Below are positions 1-9,226 of a DNA stretch of 64,000 nucleotides, one piece after another. The notes beneath the pieces are model-generated. The model saw nothing but the letters and a program-made list of their open reading frames with translations. It was not told the origin of the DNA and did no database searches. The DNA is taken from NCBI RefSeq assembly GCF_000738085.1, contig NZ_JPRS01000013.1, positions 1-64,000 on the forward strand. Reading direction: 5' to 3'. Every line of letters starts with the position of its first letter. Position 1 is the first letter of the stretch. Position numbers and translations under genes: made by a program. The stretch is from Cryobacterium sp. MLB-32 (GTDB lineage Bacteria; Actinomycetota; Actinomycetes; Actinomycetales; Microbacteriaceae).

Positions 1-66
1 GTCGGGATTCAAATCGCGCGTCGCACACGCCGGTCACAGGACGCAAGCATGTATCCTTGATCGGTG

Positions 67-91
67 TCACACACGCTCAGGCGTAGTGTGA
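67..91. terminator. Hairpin upstream of divIVA
   Basis: The left arm TCACACACGC pairs with GCGTAGTGTGA across a TCAG loop, with one bulged A. It may end the gene upstream of this window, but no T tract follows. The rest of positions 1-148 shows nothing I can support. Confidence 0.3.
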
Positions 92-164
92 TGTCAGCTT
101 GCTCGCGTGAGCTGCACACCAACCAACTGTTCGCAGAAGTATCAAGTTCTAAGGGTGGAAAGCC

Positions 165-794
165 ATGGCGCTAACTCCGGAAGATGTAGTCAATAAGCGG
201 TTCCAGTCGACAAAGTTCCGTGAGGGATACGACCAGGACGAGGTAGACGATTTCCTCGACGAGGTCGTTGTTGAGCTGCGCCGTCTCACGCAGGAAAATG
301 AGGAGCTTCGCGCTCGCATCACCGAGGGTGGCGGCGTCATCGCCGAGACCGTCAGCGCTCCCGCCGCGTCTGCTGCACCGGAACCCGCTGTTGTGCCTGA
401 GCCGGCCGCGGCCGCTCCGGTCGCCGTCGCTCCCGAGCCCATTGATGAAACGGCCGGAACCACGAATCTTCTGCAGCTGGCTCGCCGCCTGCACGAGGAG
501 CACGTCAAGGAAGGTGCCGAGAAGCGCGATGCCCTTATCGCCGAAGGTCATGCCACCGCAGCGCGCGTCATTGCCGAGGCCGAGGCCAAGCAGCGCGCGC
601 AGATGAAGGTCCTCGACCAGGAGCGTTCCGTCCTGGAAACGAAGATCGACGACCTGCGTACGTTCGAGCGCGAATACCGCCTGAAGCTCAAGAGCTACAT
701 CGAGGGCCAGCTCCACGACCTCGATGCAACGTCTTCGGTCGGTGCCGGCGTGAACAGCGACTCGAAGTCCAGTTTCCAGGGCTTTGGCGCCTAA
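165..794 (+). CDS. divIVA: DivIVA/Wag31 polar growth scaffold
   Basis: 209-residue DivIVA-family protein, the cytoplasmic coiled-coil scaffold that marks curved membrane at cell poles and septum and directs polar wall growth in actinobacteria. The N-terminal membrane-binding domain (residues 1-55, opening MALTPEDVVNKRF) matches the family closely. It is followed by an Ala/Pro/Glu-rich linker at about 58-100 and a charged coiled coil at about 105-190. The ATG has a GGTGGAAAG ribosome site just upstream. The gene overlaps lspA by 11 bases, an order seen downstream of the division cluster in actinobacteria. Identification is secure; the linker is low complexity and will vary between strains. Confidence 0.95.
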   Translation: MALTPEDVVNKRFQSTKFREGYDQDEVDDFLDEVVVELRRLTQENEELRARITEGGGVIAETVSAPAASAAPEPAVVPEPAAAAPVAVAPEPIDETAGTTNLLQLARRLHEEHVKEGAEKRDALIAEGHATAARVIAEAEAKQRAQMKVLDQERSVLETKIDDLRTFEREYRLKLKSYIEGQLHDLDATSSVGAGVNSDSKSSFQGFGA

Positions 795-1392
795 GGCTTC
801 ATCGAAGCAGGGGTCTCGCGCGCTGATCCTCCTCGCCCTTGTGGCGGTCGGAGTATTCGCGCTCGATCAGACCAGCAAATTCCTCGTGGTCACACACATG
901 GCCGAGGGAGAAATCGTCCGGGTTCTGGGCGCTGTGCTGCAATGGCACTTCGTTCGGAACCCGGGCGCGGCGTTTTCCCTCGCTAGTGGATCGACGTGGA
1001 TTTTCTCCATCATCGCCGCTGCGGTGGTGGTGTTCATCGTCTGGTTCGCTCGTCGCATCCGTTCCCTGACGTGGGCGCTGGTGTTCGGGCTCCTGCTGGG
1101 TGGTGTTCTGGGAAACCTCACCGACCGTCTGCTGCGTGAGCCCAGCTTCGGTGAAGGTCACGTCGTTGACTTCATCTCTACCCCGTGGATGATTCCGGCC
1201 ATTTACAACGTGGCCGATATGTCCATCGTCATCAGCATGGTGATCTTCATGATCCTCACGATTCGAGGCATCGGTCTTGATGGCCGTCGGGTGACCGACT
1301 CCCCGAAATCGACGGCCACAGAGCCGCCCGAGGTGCCGCCGCACGAGGATTCGCCGCACCAGAACCAGCCGAAAACCGGAAATACCCCATGA
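784..1392 (+). CDS. lspA: Lipoprotein signal peptidase (signal peptidase II)
   Basis: Membrane aspartyl peptidase that cleaves the signal peptide of prolipoproteins just before the lipidated cysteine. Four hydrophobic segments are visible. The family signatures NPGAAFS (residues 59-65), GNLTDR (110-115) and YNVADMS (141-147) are present, placing the catalytic aspartates at D114 and D145. The TTG start overlaps the 3' end of divIVA by 11 bases, which implies translational coupling. The hydrophilic tail after about residue 165, rich in Pro, Glu and His, is longer than in E. coli LspA (164 residues). The stop overlaps the next start as ATGA. The OpuC-like binding lipoprotein in this window is one probable substrate. 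Confidence 0.95.
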   Translation: MAPKASSKQGSRALILLALVAVGVFALDQTSKFLVVTHMAEGEIVRVLGAVLQWHFVRNPGAAFSLASGSTWIFSIIAAAVVVFIVWFARRIRSLTWALVFGLLLGGVLGNLTDRLLREPSFGEGHVVDFISTPWMIPAIYNVADMSIVISMVIFMILTIRGIGLDGRRVTDSPKSTATEPPEVPPHEDSPHQNQPKTGNTP

Positions 1393-2315
1393 CTGCCCAG
1401 ACCCGTTCCCTGCACCTCCCCGATGGACTCGAGGGGGTGCGGGTGGACGCCGGCCTCGCCAAGTTGTTCGGGTTCTCACGGAGTTTCGCCGCTGAAGTGT
1501 GTGAGGCCGACGGAGTGCTCCTCAACGGGGCGGTTGCCGGCAAGTCCGATCGGCTGCACGCCGGCGGCTGGATTGAAGTGACCTGGCACACGAAGGAGCC
1601 GGTACGCATTGTGCCGATTGCCGTGCCGGACCTGACGGTCGTTCACGACGATGAGAGCATCATTGTGATCAACAAGCCGGCCGGGGTGGCCGCCCATCCC
1701 AGCGTCGGTTGGACGGGACCGACGGTCCCCGGGGCCTTGGCCGCGGCGGGCTATCGCATTGCGACGTCGGGCGCCGCGGAGCGAGCCGGCATCGTTCACC
1801 GACTCGATGTCGGTACCAGTGGCCTCATGGTCGTCGCGAAGTCTGAAATGGCCTATACAGCGCTGAAGCGTGCTTTCCACGACCGGGAGGTCGAGAAGAT
1901 CTACCATGCCGTCGTGCAGGGGCACCCAGACCCGCTTGCCGGGACCATCGAGGCACCCATCGGTCGTCACCCGAGCTCCGCCTGGAAATTCGCCGTCATG
2001 TCCGACGGGAAACACGCTGTCACCCATTACGAGACACTTGAAGCCTTCCCGTCTGCGTCCCTGCTCGAGATCCACCTGGAGACCGGACGCACGCACCAGA
2101 TTCGCGTGCATATGGCCGCGCAGCGGCATCCCTGCGTGGGGGACGCAATGTACGGCGCTGATCCCAGCATCACGGCACGGCTCGGGCTCACCCGCCAGTG
2201 GTTGCATGCGAAGCAACTCGCCTTCACCCACCCGGATTCGCACGAATGGGTCACCTTCAACGCGCCGTACGCGCCAGATCTCGCGCACGGTCTATCCGTG
2301 TTGCGTGGCGACTGA
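1389..2315 (+). CDS. RluA-family 23S rRNA pseudouridine synthase
   Basis: 308-residue pseudouridine synthase of the RluA/RluD family, which isomerises uridine to pseudouridine in 23S rRNA. An S4 RNA-binding domain spans about residues 14-70 and the catalytic domain about 85-295. The catalytic aspartate is D140 in the motif HRLDVGTSG. It lies in an apparent lspA-rluD type operon through a four-base ATGA overlap, as in many actinobacteria. Which uridines are modified cannot be read from the sequence; RluD-like activity (helix 69) is the usual assignment for this position. Confidence 0.93.
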   Translation: MTAQTRSLHLPDGLEGVRVDAGLAKLFGFSRSFAAEVCEADGVLLNGAVAGKSDRLHAGGWIEVTWHTKEPVRIVPIAVPDLTVVHDDESIIVINKPAGVAAHPSVGWTGPTVPGALAAAGYRIATSGAAERAGIVHRLDVGTSGLMVVAKSEMAYTALKRAFHDREVEKIYHAVVQGHPDPLAGTIEAPIGRHPSSAWKFAVMSDGKHAVTHYETLEAFPSASLLEIHLETGRTHQIRVHMAAQRHPCVGDAMYGADPSITARLGLTRQWLHAKQLAFTHPDSHEWVTFNAPYAPDLAHGLSVLRGD

Positions 2316-2354
2316 CCCCGGCACGCACCAACCAGCAGTGATTCAATCAGCAGA

Positions 2355-5300
2355 GTGAGCACAGTGAGCACTACTTCTTCGACCTCGACGGATTCATTCG
2401 TGCACCTTCACGTACACAGCGAGTACTCGATGCTGGACGGCGCGGCGCGCGTGAAACCGCTGATCGCCGCGGCCGTCGAACAGAAGATGCCTGCAGTTGC
2501 CATCACGGACCACGGAAACGTCTTCGGCGCGTTCGATTTTTGGCGCACCGCCACAGACGCCGGTATCAAGCCGATCATCGGCACGGAGGCGTACATCACG
2601 CCCGGCACGGACCGGCGCGATAAGACGCGGGTGCGCTGGGGGACCGGTGCCCAGAACCGAGACGACGTCGGCGGCAGTGGTTCGTACACCCACATGACGC
2701 TGTTGTCCGAAAGCACTGAGGGCATGCACAACCTGTTCCGGTTGTCGTCCAAGGCATCACTTGAGGGCTACTACTTCAAGCCACGCATGGACCGTGAACT
2801 GTTGAGTCAATTTTCGACGGGTCTGATCGGGACCACGGGCTGTGTGGGTGGAGAGGTGCAGACCCGCCTGCGACTCGGACAATACGAGGAGGCCAAGAAG
2901 GCGGCGGGGGACTTCCAGGACATATTCGGCAAGGAGAACTTCTTCTGCGAGATCATGGATCACGGCATCGACATCGAGCGTCGCACCATGACCGATCTCC
3001 TCAGGCTCGCGAAGGAGCTTGACCTGCCGCTTCTGGCGACGAACGATCTGCACTACACGCACGCGCACGACGCCACGGCGCATGCCGCTCTGCTCTGTGT
3101 GCAGTCCGCGTCAACGCTGGACGACCCCAATCGGTTCAAGTTCGATTCCAACGAGTTCTACCTCAAGACCGCGGCCCAGATGCGGCACATGTTCCGAGAC
3201 CATCCCGAGGCCTGTGACAACACACTTCTCATCGCCGAACGATGCGACGTGGAGTTCAACACCAAGGCCAACTACATGCCGCGTTTCCCTTGCCCGGAGG
3301 GGGAAAACGAGGAGAGCTGGTTCGTCAAGGAAAACGAGATCGGGCTGGCCATGCGCTACCCGAACGGAATACCTGCCGACGTGCGCAAGCGCGCCGACTA
3401 CGAAATCGGCATCATCATCCAAATGGGGTTTCCCGGCTACTTCCTGGTCGTTGCCGACTTCATCATGTGGTCCAAACAGCAGGGTATTCGCGTCGGGCCC
3501 GGCCGCGGCTCGGGTGCCGGCTCCATGGTGGCCTACGCGATGGGCATCACCGACCTCGACCCGCTCGTGCATGGTCTGATCTTTGAACGATTCCTGAACC
3601 CTGATCGTGTGTCCATGCCCGACTTCGACGTCGACTTCGACGAGCGCCGACGTGGTGAGGTCATCAAGTACGTCACGGAGAAGTACGGCGAGGAACGCGT
3701 TGCCCAGATTGTGACCTACGGCACGATCAAAGCGAAGCAGGCCCTCAAAGATGCCAGTCGGGTGCTGGGCTTCCCCTTCGGGATGGGTGACAAGCTCACC
3801 AAGGCCATGCCGCCGGCGATCATGGGCAAAGACGTGCCGCTCACCGGGATGTTCGACAAGGACCACCCGCGGTACCGTGAGGCCGCCGACTTCCGCGCGG
3901 TCATCGAATCAGACCCGGAGGCCAGAACCGTCTTCGACACGGCCCTCGGTCTGGAAAACCTGAAGCGCCAGTGGGGAGTGCACGCGGCAGGCGTGATCAT
4001 GTCGTCCGACCCGCTCATCGACATCATCCCGATCATGAAGCGCGAAGCGGACGGCCAGGTCGTCACACAATTCGACTATCCCGCGTCGGAGGCCCTCGGT
4101 CTGATCAAGATGGACTTCCTGGGGCTCCGCAACCTCACGATCATCGACGACACGCTCGACAACATCGAGGTGAACCGGGGTCACCGCCCGGTACTGGAAG
4201 ATCTGGGCCTGGAAGATCCGGCGGCCTACGAATTGCTCGCGCGCGGTGACACGCTCGGGGTGTTCCAGCTGGACGGCGGGCCGATGCGGTCCCTCCTGCG
4301 GCTCATGAAGCCCGACAACTTCGAAGACATCTCGGCCGTTATCGCGCTCTACCGGCCAGGGCCCATGGGAGCGAACTCCCACACCAACTACGCGCTGCGC
4401 AAGACCGGGCAGCAGGAGATCATTCCGATCCACAAGGAGCTCGAAGAAGCCCTCTCCGACGTGATCGGCACGACCTACGGCCTGATTGTGTATCAGGAGC
4501 AGGTGATGTCGATCGCGCAGAAACTCGCCGGCTTCTCCCTGGGTGAAGCCGACCTGTTGCGCCGCGCAATGGGAAAGAAGAAGAAGTCCGAGCTGGACAA
4601 GCAGTTCGAAGGCTTTTCCAGCGGGATGAAAGCCAACGGCTACTCGATGGATGCCGTGACCACCGTGTGGAACATCCTTCTTCCGTTCTCCGACTACGCC
4701 TTCAACAAGGCGCATTCGGCCGCCTACGGCGTGCTGTCGTACTGGACGGCCTACCTGAAGGCAAAATATCCGGCCGAGTACATGGCGGCCCTGCTCACGA
4801 GCGTGGGAGACTCCCGCGACAAGCTTGCCCTCTACCTCAACGAATGCCGCCGCATGGGAATCAAGGTTCTCGCGCCCGACGTGAACGAGTCCATCGGCTT
4901 CTTCGCGGCCGTCGGCACCGACATCCGCTTTGGACTCGGTGCTGTGCGCAACGTGGGTTTCAACGTCGTCGATGCCATTCGAGCGACCCGTGAATCGAAA
5001 GGGCGCTTCGAGTCGTTCCATGATTTCCTGCGCAAGGTGCCGCTGCCGGTGGCCAACAAACGTACGATCGAATCTCTGGTCAAGGCGGGGGCATTTGACT
5101 CCCTTGGCGCCACCCGACGCGGGATGGTCGAGATTCACGAGTCCGCGGTGGAGTCGGCCGTCAAGATCAAACGCGAAGAGGTACACGGCAACATCGGATT
5201 CGACTTCGACAGTCTTTTCGACGAGCCGCAGGACACCGATCAGGTGCCGGATCGTCCGGAATGGAGCAAGAAGGAGAAGCTTGCCTTCGAGCGCGACATG

Positions 5301-5897
5301 CTGGGACTCTACGTCTCCGATCACCCCCTCGCGGGACTCGAGATTCCTCTCGCCAAGCACGCGAGCACGTCCATTGCCGACCTCATCGCCTCGGAGACGA
5401 CCGAGGATGGTGACACGGTCACGGTCGCGGGTTTGATCACGAGTGTGCAGCACCGCACGGCCAAGAAATCGGGTAATCAGTACGGCATGATCCAGGTCGA
5501 AGACTTCGGCGGGGAGATCACGGCCATGTTCATGGGCAAGGCCTATGTGGAATTCGCCCCCGAGTTGATCAACGATTCCGTTGTGGTTGTGCGAGGGCGG
5601 GTGAGCATGCGGGACGATGGAATGAACCTGCACGCTTTCAGCGTGTTCCAACCGGAACTGGGGCAGGCCTCAGACCAAAGCACGGTGTCGATCACCGTCA
5701 CCGAAGCCCGAGCGACCACCGACACCGTGCAGCTGCTCGGCGAGATCCTGACCCGTCATGCCGGAGATGCGGAGGTCCGCTTGAAACTGGTGAAGGGCGA
5801 CACCGCACGCGTATTCGAGCTGCCGCATCGGGTCACCGTGAGCGCGGACCTGTTTGGCGAGCTGAAGAGCATTCTGGGCCCGAATTGCCTGACCTAA
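2355..5897 (+). CDS. dnaE: DNA polymerase III alpha subunit
   Basis: 1180-residue replicative polymerase of the DnaE1 type (class C polymerase). An N-terminal PHP domain opens with VHLHVHSEYSMLDG at about residues 17-30. The palm carries the catalytic pair in PDFDVDFDE near residues 420-428 and a third carboxylate in KMDFLG near 583. Helix-hairpin-helix and OB-fold regions follow, the latter within about 1010-1100. Length matches the family. The GTG start lies 39 bases after the pseudouridine synthase and has no clear ribosome site; a second in-frame GTG lies three codons later. Several long reading frames on the other strand are codon-bias shadows. Confidence 0.97.
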   Translation: MSTVSTTSSTSTDSFVHLHVHSEYSMLDGAARVKPLIAAAVEQKMPAVAITDHGNVFGAFDFWRTATDAGIKPIIGTEAYITPGTDRRDKTRVRWGTGAQNRDDVGGSGSYTHMTLLSESTEGMHNLFRLSSKASLEGYYFKPRMDRELLSQFSTGLIGTTGCVGGEVQTRLRLGQYEEAKKAAGDFQDIFGKENFFCEIMDHGIDIERRTMTDLLRLAKELDLPLLATNDLHYTHAHDATAHAALLCVQSASTLDDPNRFKFDSNEFYLKTAAQMRHMFRDHPEACDNTLLIAERCDVEFNTKANYMPRFPCPEGENEESWFVKENEIGLAMRYPNGIPADVRKRADYEIGIIIQMGFPGYFLVVADFIMWSKQQGIRVGPGRGSGAGSMVAYAMGITDLDPLVHGLIFERFLNPDRVSMPDFDVDFDERRRGEVIKYVTEKYGEERVAQIVTYGTIKAKQALKDASRVLGFPFGMGDKLTKAMPPAIMGKDVPLTGMFDKDHPRYREAADFRAVIESDPEARTVFDTALGLENLKRQWGVHAAGVIMSSDPLIDIIPIMKREADGQVVTQFDYPASEALGLIKMDFLGLRNLTIIDDTLDNIEVNRGHRPVLEDLGLEDPAAYELLARGDTLGVFQLDGGPMRSLLRLMKPDNFEDISAVIALYRPGPMGANSHTNYALRKTGQQEIIPIHKELEEALSDVIGTTYGLIVYQEQVMSIAQKLAGFSLGEADLLRRAMGKKKKSELDKQFEGFSSGMKANGYSMDAVTTVWNILLPFSDYAFNKAHSAAYGVLSYWTAYLKAKYPAEYMAALLTSVGDSRDKLALYLNECRRMGIKVLAPDVNESIGFFAAVGTDIRFGLGAVRNVGFNVVDAIRATRESKGRFESFHDFLRKVPLPVANKRTIESLVKAGAFDSLGATRRGMVEIHESAVESAVKIKREEVHGNIGFDFDSLFDEPQDTDQVPDRPEWSKKEKLAFERDMLGLYVSDHPLAGLEIPLAKHASTSIADLIASETTEDGDTVTVAGLITSVQHRTAKKSGNQYGMIQVEDFGGEITAMFMGKAYVEFAPELINDSVVVVRGRVSMRDDGMNLHAFSVFQPELGQASDQSTVSITVTEARATTDTVQLLGEILTRHAGDAEVRLKLVKGDTARVFELPHRVTVSADLFGELKSILGPNCLT

Positions 5898-5925
5898 CTG
5901 GACCATGCGCCTCGGTCGGCGGCAC

Positions 5926-5931
5926 TATTCT
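5926..5931 (+). promoter_or_regulatory. -10 box for leaderless plsC-type gene
   Basis: TATTCT lies exactly six bases before the ATG at 5938, so transcription would begin at or next to the start codon. The same spacing recurs at other genes in this window. Confidence 0.5.
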
Positions 5932-5937
5932 GACAGC

Positions 5938-6708
5938 ATGACAACGTTTGAGCCGATCTACGGCATTGCGATCGCTGCGGGGCGAGCCCTGTTCGGTGCC
6001 CTGCGCCTCAAGCCTCGAGTCGAGGGACTCGGCCACCTGCCGGATTCGGGGGGTGCCGTGCTGGCGATCACGCACTTCGGTTACCTTGATTTCGCCCTGG
6101 TCGAGTGGAGGATGTGGCATCACAACAGACGGCACATCCGCTTTCTGGCGAAGAAGGGCGCCTTTCGGCAGCCCCTCATCGGCGCTCTTCTTCGCGGAAT
6201 GCACCACATTTCGGTAGACATGACCAGCGGAGCCGCCGCGTATGCGCAAGCCGTGGACGCCCTCCGGGACGGTGAAGTTCTCGGGGTTTTCCCTGAGGGT
6301 GGCGTGAATGCGTCATTTACGGTTCGGGACCTCAAGACCGGGACGGTGCGCATGGCAGCGGAGGCCGGAGTTCCGATCATCCCCATCGCCGTCTGGGGCG
6401 GGCATCGGCTCCTCACCAAGAACCGGAAGCCCTCGCTTCGTCAGGCCATTGGGACCCCCGTGCGGTTTGCCATCGGTGAGCCGTTTGCGGTTTCGGTCGC
6501 CGACGACGCCTCGGCTGATACCCGTCGCCTTCACGACGCCCTGCAACACCTCGTCGACCGACTGCAGACGACCTACCCCGTGGACGGAACAGGACAATGG
6601 TGGCAGCCGGCCCATCTCGGGGGAACGGCTCCCACGCCAGCCGAGGCCGCCAGGGTTGAAGCGGAGCGGCAGCGGCGTCGCGCCGCGGAGCGTTCCGACG
6701 GGGCCTAG
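5938..6708 (+). CDS. 1-acylglycerol-3-phosphate acyltransferase family (PlsC-like)
   Basis: 256-residue PlsC-domain acyltransferase that transfers an acyl chain to lysophosphatidate or a related acceptor at the membrane. The catalytic HX4D motif is H46-FGYL-D51, and the acceptor-binding motif FPEGG has E120. I chose the ATG at 5938 because the domain begins directly after it and a -10 box sits six bases upstream, although the frame is open to 5905. Its stop overlaps the stop of the convergent flavin reductase in a shared CTAG. Precise substrate is not determinable; it may serve phospholipid or glycolipid synthesis. Confidence 0.9.
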   Translation: MTTFEPIYGIAIAAGRALFGALRLKPRVEGLGHLPDSGGAVLAITHFGYLDFALVEWRMWHHNRRHIRFLAKKGAFRQPLIGALLRGMHHISVDMTSGAAAYAQAVDALRDGEVLGVFPEGGVNASFTVRDLKTGTVRMAAEAGVPIIPIAVWGGHRLLTKNRKPSLRQAIGTPVRFAIGEPFAVSVADDASADTRRLHDALQHLVDRLQTTYPVDGTGQWWQPAHLGGTAPTPAEAARVEAERQRRRAAERSDGA

Positions 6709-7271
6709 ACCGAGGCCTGCAGGGTCGCCCCTGGAACACGGTAGGCGCGTTCATGGTAAAGCAAGGCGTCGTCGTCCTGACCGATTCCGCCGTCCTCGAT
6801 CTGCACGACGACGACGGCGTTGTTGTGCACCGATACACGCTCCACGATCCGCCCGACCATCCACGACGTGACGTCGTTGAGCACGGGTAACCCGTGCGGG
6901 CCGACATGCCAGTGATCGCCGATGAAACGCTCCGCGTGGGGACCGGCGAGTTTTTCTGCGACGGCTCGATTGCGCGCTCCGAGCATGTGAATGATGACAC
7001 GATCGTTGTGCACGATGGCCGGCCAGGTGCTCGCCGAGCGCGCCATGTTGAACGTGGCCAGGGGAGGGACCGCCGACAGTGACGCCAGGCTGGTGGCGGT
7101 GAAGCCCACGGGACTACCGTCCTCCGCGAGCGTTGAGATGGCGGCCACGCCAGCCGCGTGACGCCGAAACGCGTGTTTGAAGGCCGCAAGGTCCAGCGGG
7201 GCGTTCGGGTCGGACGCGAGCGTGGGAGGTGTGGACGGGGCGGCTAACCGGGGTGCAGGGGTGTCATTCAT
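6705..7271 (-). CDS. Flavin reductase family protein (FMN-binding split barrel)
   Basis: 188-residue flavin reductase-like domain protein. The family typically reduces FMN or FAD with NAD(P)H to supply a monooxygenase, or serves as a flavin-binding oxidoreductase. The body (residues 28-185) fits this fold: FRRHAAGVAAIS, then GFTATSLASLSAVPP in the phosphate-binding region, and GDHWHVGPHGLPVL. The N-terminal 25 residues are Pro/Ala rich and probably disordered. It stands alone, convergent with the acyltransferase and divergent from hisD, so no partner oxygenase is indicated. Function within the family is unknown. Confidence 0.85.
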   Translation of the reverse strand: MNDTPAPRLAAPSTPPTLASDPNAPLDLAAFKHAFRRHAAGVAAISTLAEDGSPVGFTATSLASLSAVPPLATFNMARSASTWPAIVHNDRVIIHMLGARNRAVAEKLAGPHAERFIGDHWHVGPHGLPVLNDVTSWMVGRIVERVSVHNNAVVVVQIEDGGIGQDDDALLYHERAYRVPGATLQASV

Positions 7272-7341
7272 ACGTAACCATCAATCTCTTCGTAGTCAAC
7301 ACTATTCCCGGTTGCAAATCTTGACGGATAAGCTGGAGTCG

Positions 7342-8676
7342 ATGATTCAGACTATTGACCTCCGCGGAACCCTGACCACCCCGGCGGCGCTCTTGGCTGC
7401 CGTACCCCGTGCCGTGACCAGCGTCACCTCAGCGAGCGACGTTGCGGCGGAACTTATCGCCGATGTGAAGGCGCGGGGGGAAGCCGCCCTGTTGGATCAG
7501 GCGGAACGCCTGGACCACGTGCGCCCAGCCCAGGTGCGGGTTCCGGCGGAGCATTTCCTTGAGGCCGTGGCTGGGCTCGATCCGGCCGTGCGCACGGCTG
7601 TGGAGGAGACGATCCGGCGCGTACGCCTCGCGAGCGCGGCTCAGGTCCCGCCCGCTGTGACCACCACGATCGGTGAGGGCGCCACCATCCGTCAACGCTG
7701 GCAGCCGGTCAATCGAGTGGGGCTCTACGTACCCGCGGGCAAGGCGGTCTACCCCTCGAGCGTTGTCATGAACGTCGTTCCGGCGCAGGTGGCGGGCGTC
7801 GCGTCGATCGCCCTCGCGTCTCCACCGCAAAGTCGTTACGACGGGCGCGTCCACCCCACAATCTTGGCTGTCGCCGCGCTCCTCGGCGTTGATGAGGTCT
7901 ATGCGATGGGTGGCGCCGGTGCCATCGGCGCCCTCGCCTACGGCGTCCCCGACCTTGGTCTCGACCCCGTTCAGATCGTCACCGGGCCGGGAAACGTCTA
8001 TGTCGCCGCGGCGAAACGCCTCATTCGCGGTCAGGCCGGGATTGACTCGGAGGCCGGTCCCACGGACATCCTCGTCATAGCGGATGCTCATGCCGACCCC
8101 GCGCTTGTCGCCGCCGATCTGGTGAGCCAGGCCGAACACGACGAGCTGGCCGCTGCCGTGTTGGTCACCGACTCGGTGGAACTCGCGGATGCCGTGTCGA
8201 CCCTGCTGACCGCACTGGCCGCAACGACCACGCACAGCGAGCGAGTGACGGCGTCCCTGACGGGGCACCAGTCCGCTATCGTGCTCGTGGACGACCTCGC
8301 CGTCGCCGCGGCATTCAGTAATGCGTTCGGTCCTGAGCACCTCGAGATCCAGACCCGTACCCCCGAAACGGTGCTCGCCACGATCGAGAATGCCGGTGCT
8401 ATTTTCCTCGGGCCGCATTCGCCGGTGAGTCTCGGGGATTACTCCGCAGGATCAAACCACGTGCTTCCAACGGGGGGACAGGCGCGGTTCTCGTCGGCGC
8501 TCGGCGCGTACACGTTCCTTCGTCCGCAGCAGGTTGTCAGCTATGACCGGGAAGCCCTGCGCGCCGTGTCAGCGAACATCGCGGCGTTCTCCCATGCGGA
8601 GGCGCTGCCCGCACACGGCGATGCCGTCACGGCCCGATTTGCCGCGGAGAACGCGCCCGACAATGCCGAGCACTAG
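7342..8676 (+). CDS. hisD: Histidinol dehydrogenase
   Basis: 444-residue zinc enzyme catalysing the last two steps of histidine synthesis (L-histidinol to L-histidine with two NAD+). Recognisable motifs include VGLYVPAGKAVYPSSV, TGPGNVYVAAAKR, DSEAGPTDI and SQAEHDE, covering NAD- and zinc-binding parts. The frame is open upstream to 7177, but that part overlaps the flavin reductase antisense. The ATG at 7342 gives the family start and has TAAGCT seven bases before it, so the mRNA may be leaderless or nearly so. No other his genes are adjacent within the window. Confidence 0.95.
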   Translation: MIQTIDLRGTLTTPAALLAAVPRAVTSVTSASDVAAELIADVKARGEAALLDQAERLDHVRPAQVRVPAEHFLEAVAGLDPAVRTAVEETIRRVRLASAAQVPPAVTTTIGEGATIRQRWQPVNRVGLYVPAGKAVYPSSVVMNVVPAQVAGVASIALASPPQSRYDGRVHPTILAVAALLGVDEVYAMGGAGAIGALAYGVPDLGLDPVQIVTGPGNVYVAAAKRLIRGQAGIDSEAGPTDILVIADAHADPALVAADLVSQAEHDELAAAVLVTDSVELADAVSTLLTALAATTTHSERVTASLTGHQSAIVLVDDLAVAAAFSNAFGPEHLEIQTRTPETVLATIENAGAIFLGPHSPVSLGDYSAGSNHVLPTGGQARFSSALGAYTFLRPQQVVSYDREALRAVSANIAAFSHAEALPAHGDAVTARFAAENAPDNAEH

Positions 8677-8724
8677 CTCGGCCGCTGCCGGGGTGCTCCC
8701 TCGGCGCGATAGGGTGGCATAACC

Positions 8725-9219
8725 ATGTTCTGCCCGTTCTGCCGCCACCCAGACTCCCGAGTCATCGACTCGCGCACGAGCGACGATGGCCTGTCTATTC
8801 GCCGTCGGCGTCAGTGTCCTGAATGCGGACGCCGCTTCAGCACCACGGAGACGGCCAGCCTCAACATCATCAAGCGGAGCGGAGTTGTCGAGCCGTTCAG
8901 CCGGGAGAAGATCGTGTCCGGCGTGCGCAAGGCGTGTCAGGGGCGGCCCGTAACCGACTCTGACCTCGCCCTTCTTGCCCAAAAGGTTGAAGAGACCATT
9001 CGCCAGACCGGGGCTTCACAGATCGACGCCAACGACATCGGCCTGGCCATCCTGCCTCCGCTGCGCGACCTTGATGAAGTTGCCTACCTGCGATTTGCCA
9101 GCGTGTATCAGGGATTCAGCTCCCTCGAAGACTTCGAGGGAGCCATTCTCCAGCTTCGCGGGGAACACCCCGGTACCGACGGCGCGCATCTGCCCGCTGC
9201 CTCGCCGATCACCGATTGA
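8725..9219 (+). CDS. nrdR: NrdR transcriptional repressor of ribonucleotide reductase genes
   Basis: 164-residue NrdR. The N-terminal zinc ribbon has C3, C6, C31 and C34 and the basic [17 protein letters not shown] region. An ATP-cone domain (about 48-138) senses ATP and dATP and controls binding to NrdR boxes upstream of nrd operons. A TAGGGT box lies nine bases before the ATG, so the leader must be very short. pyrD begins seven bases after the stop, putting a nucleotide-pool regulator and a pyrimidine enzyme in one transcript. Confidence 0.96.
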   Translation: MFCPFCRHPDSRVIDSRTSDDGLSIRRRRQCPECGRRFSTTETASLNIIKRSGVVEPFSREKIVSGVRKACQGRPVTDSDLALLAQKVEETIRQTGASQIDANDIGLAILPPLRDLDEVAYLRFASVYQGFSSLEDFEGAILQLRGEHPGTDGAHLPAASPITD

Positions 9220-9226
9220 GCGCCGG

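Noticed and set aside
3909-5651. 580-codon open frame on the minus strand
   Set aside because: It is antisense to dnaE, arises from high-GC codon bias, and shows no family features.
8975-9226. Upstream extension of pyrD into nrdR
   Set aside because: The extra residues are out-of-frame nrdR sequence; the class 2 PyrD anchor begins at 9227.
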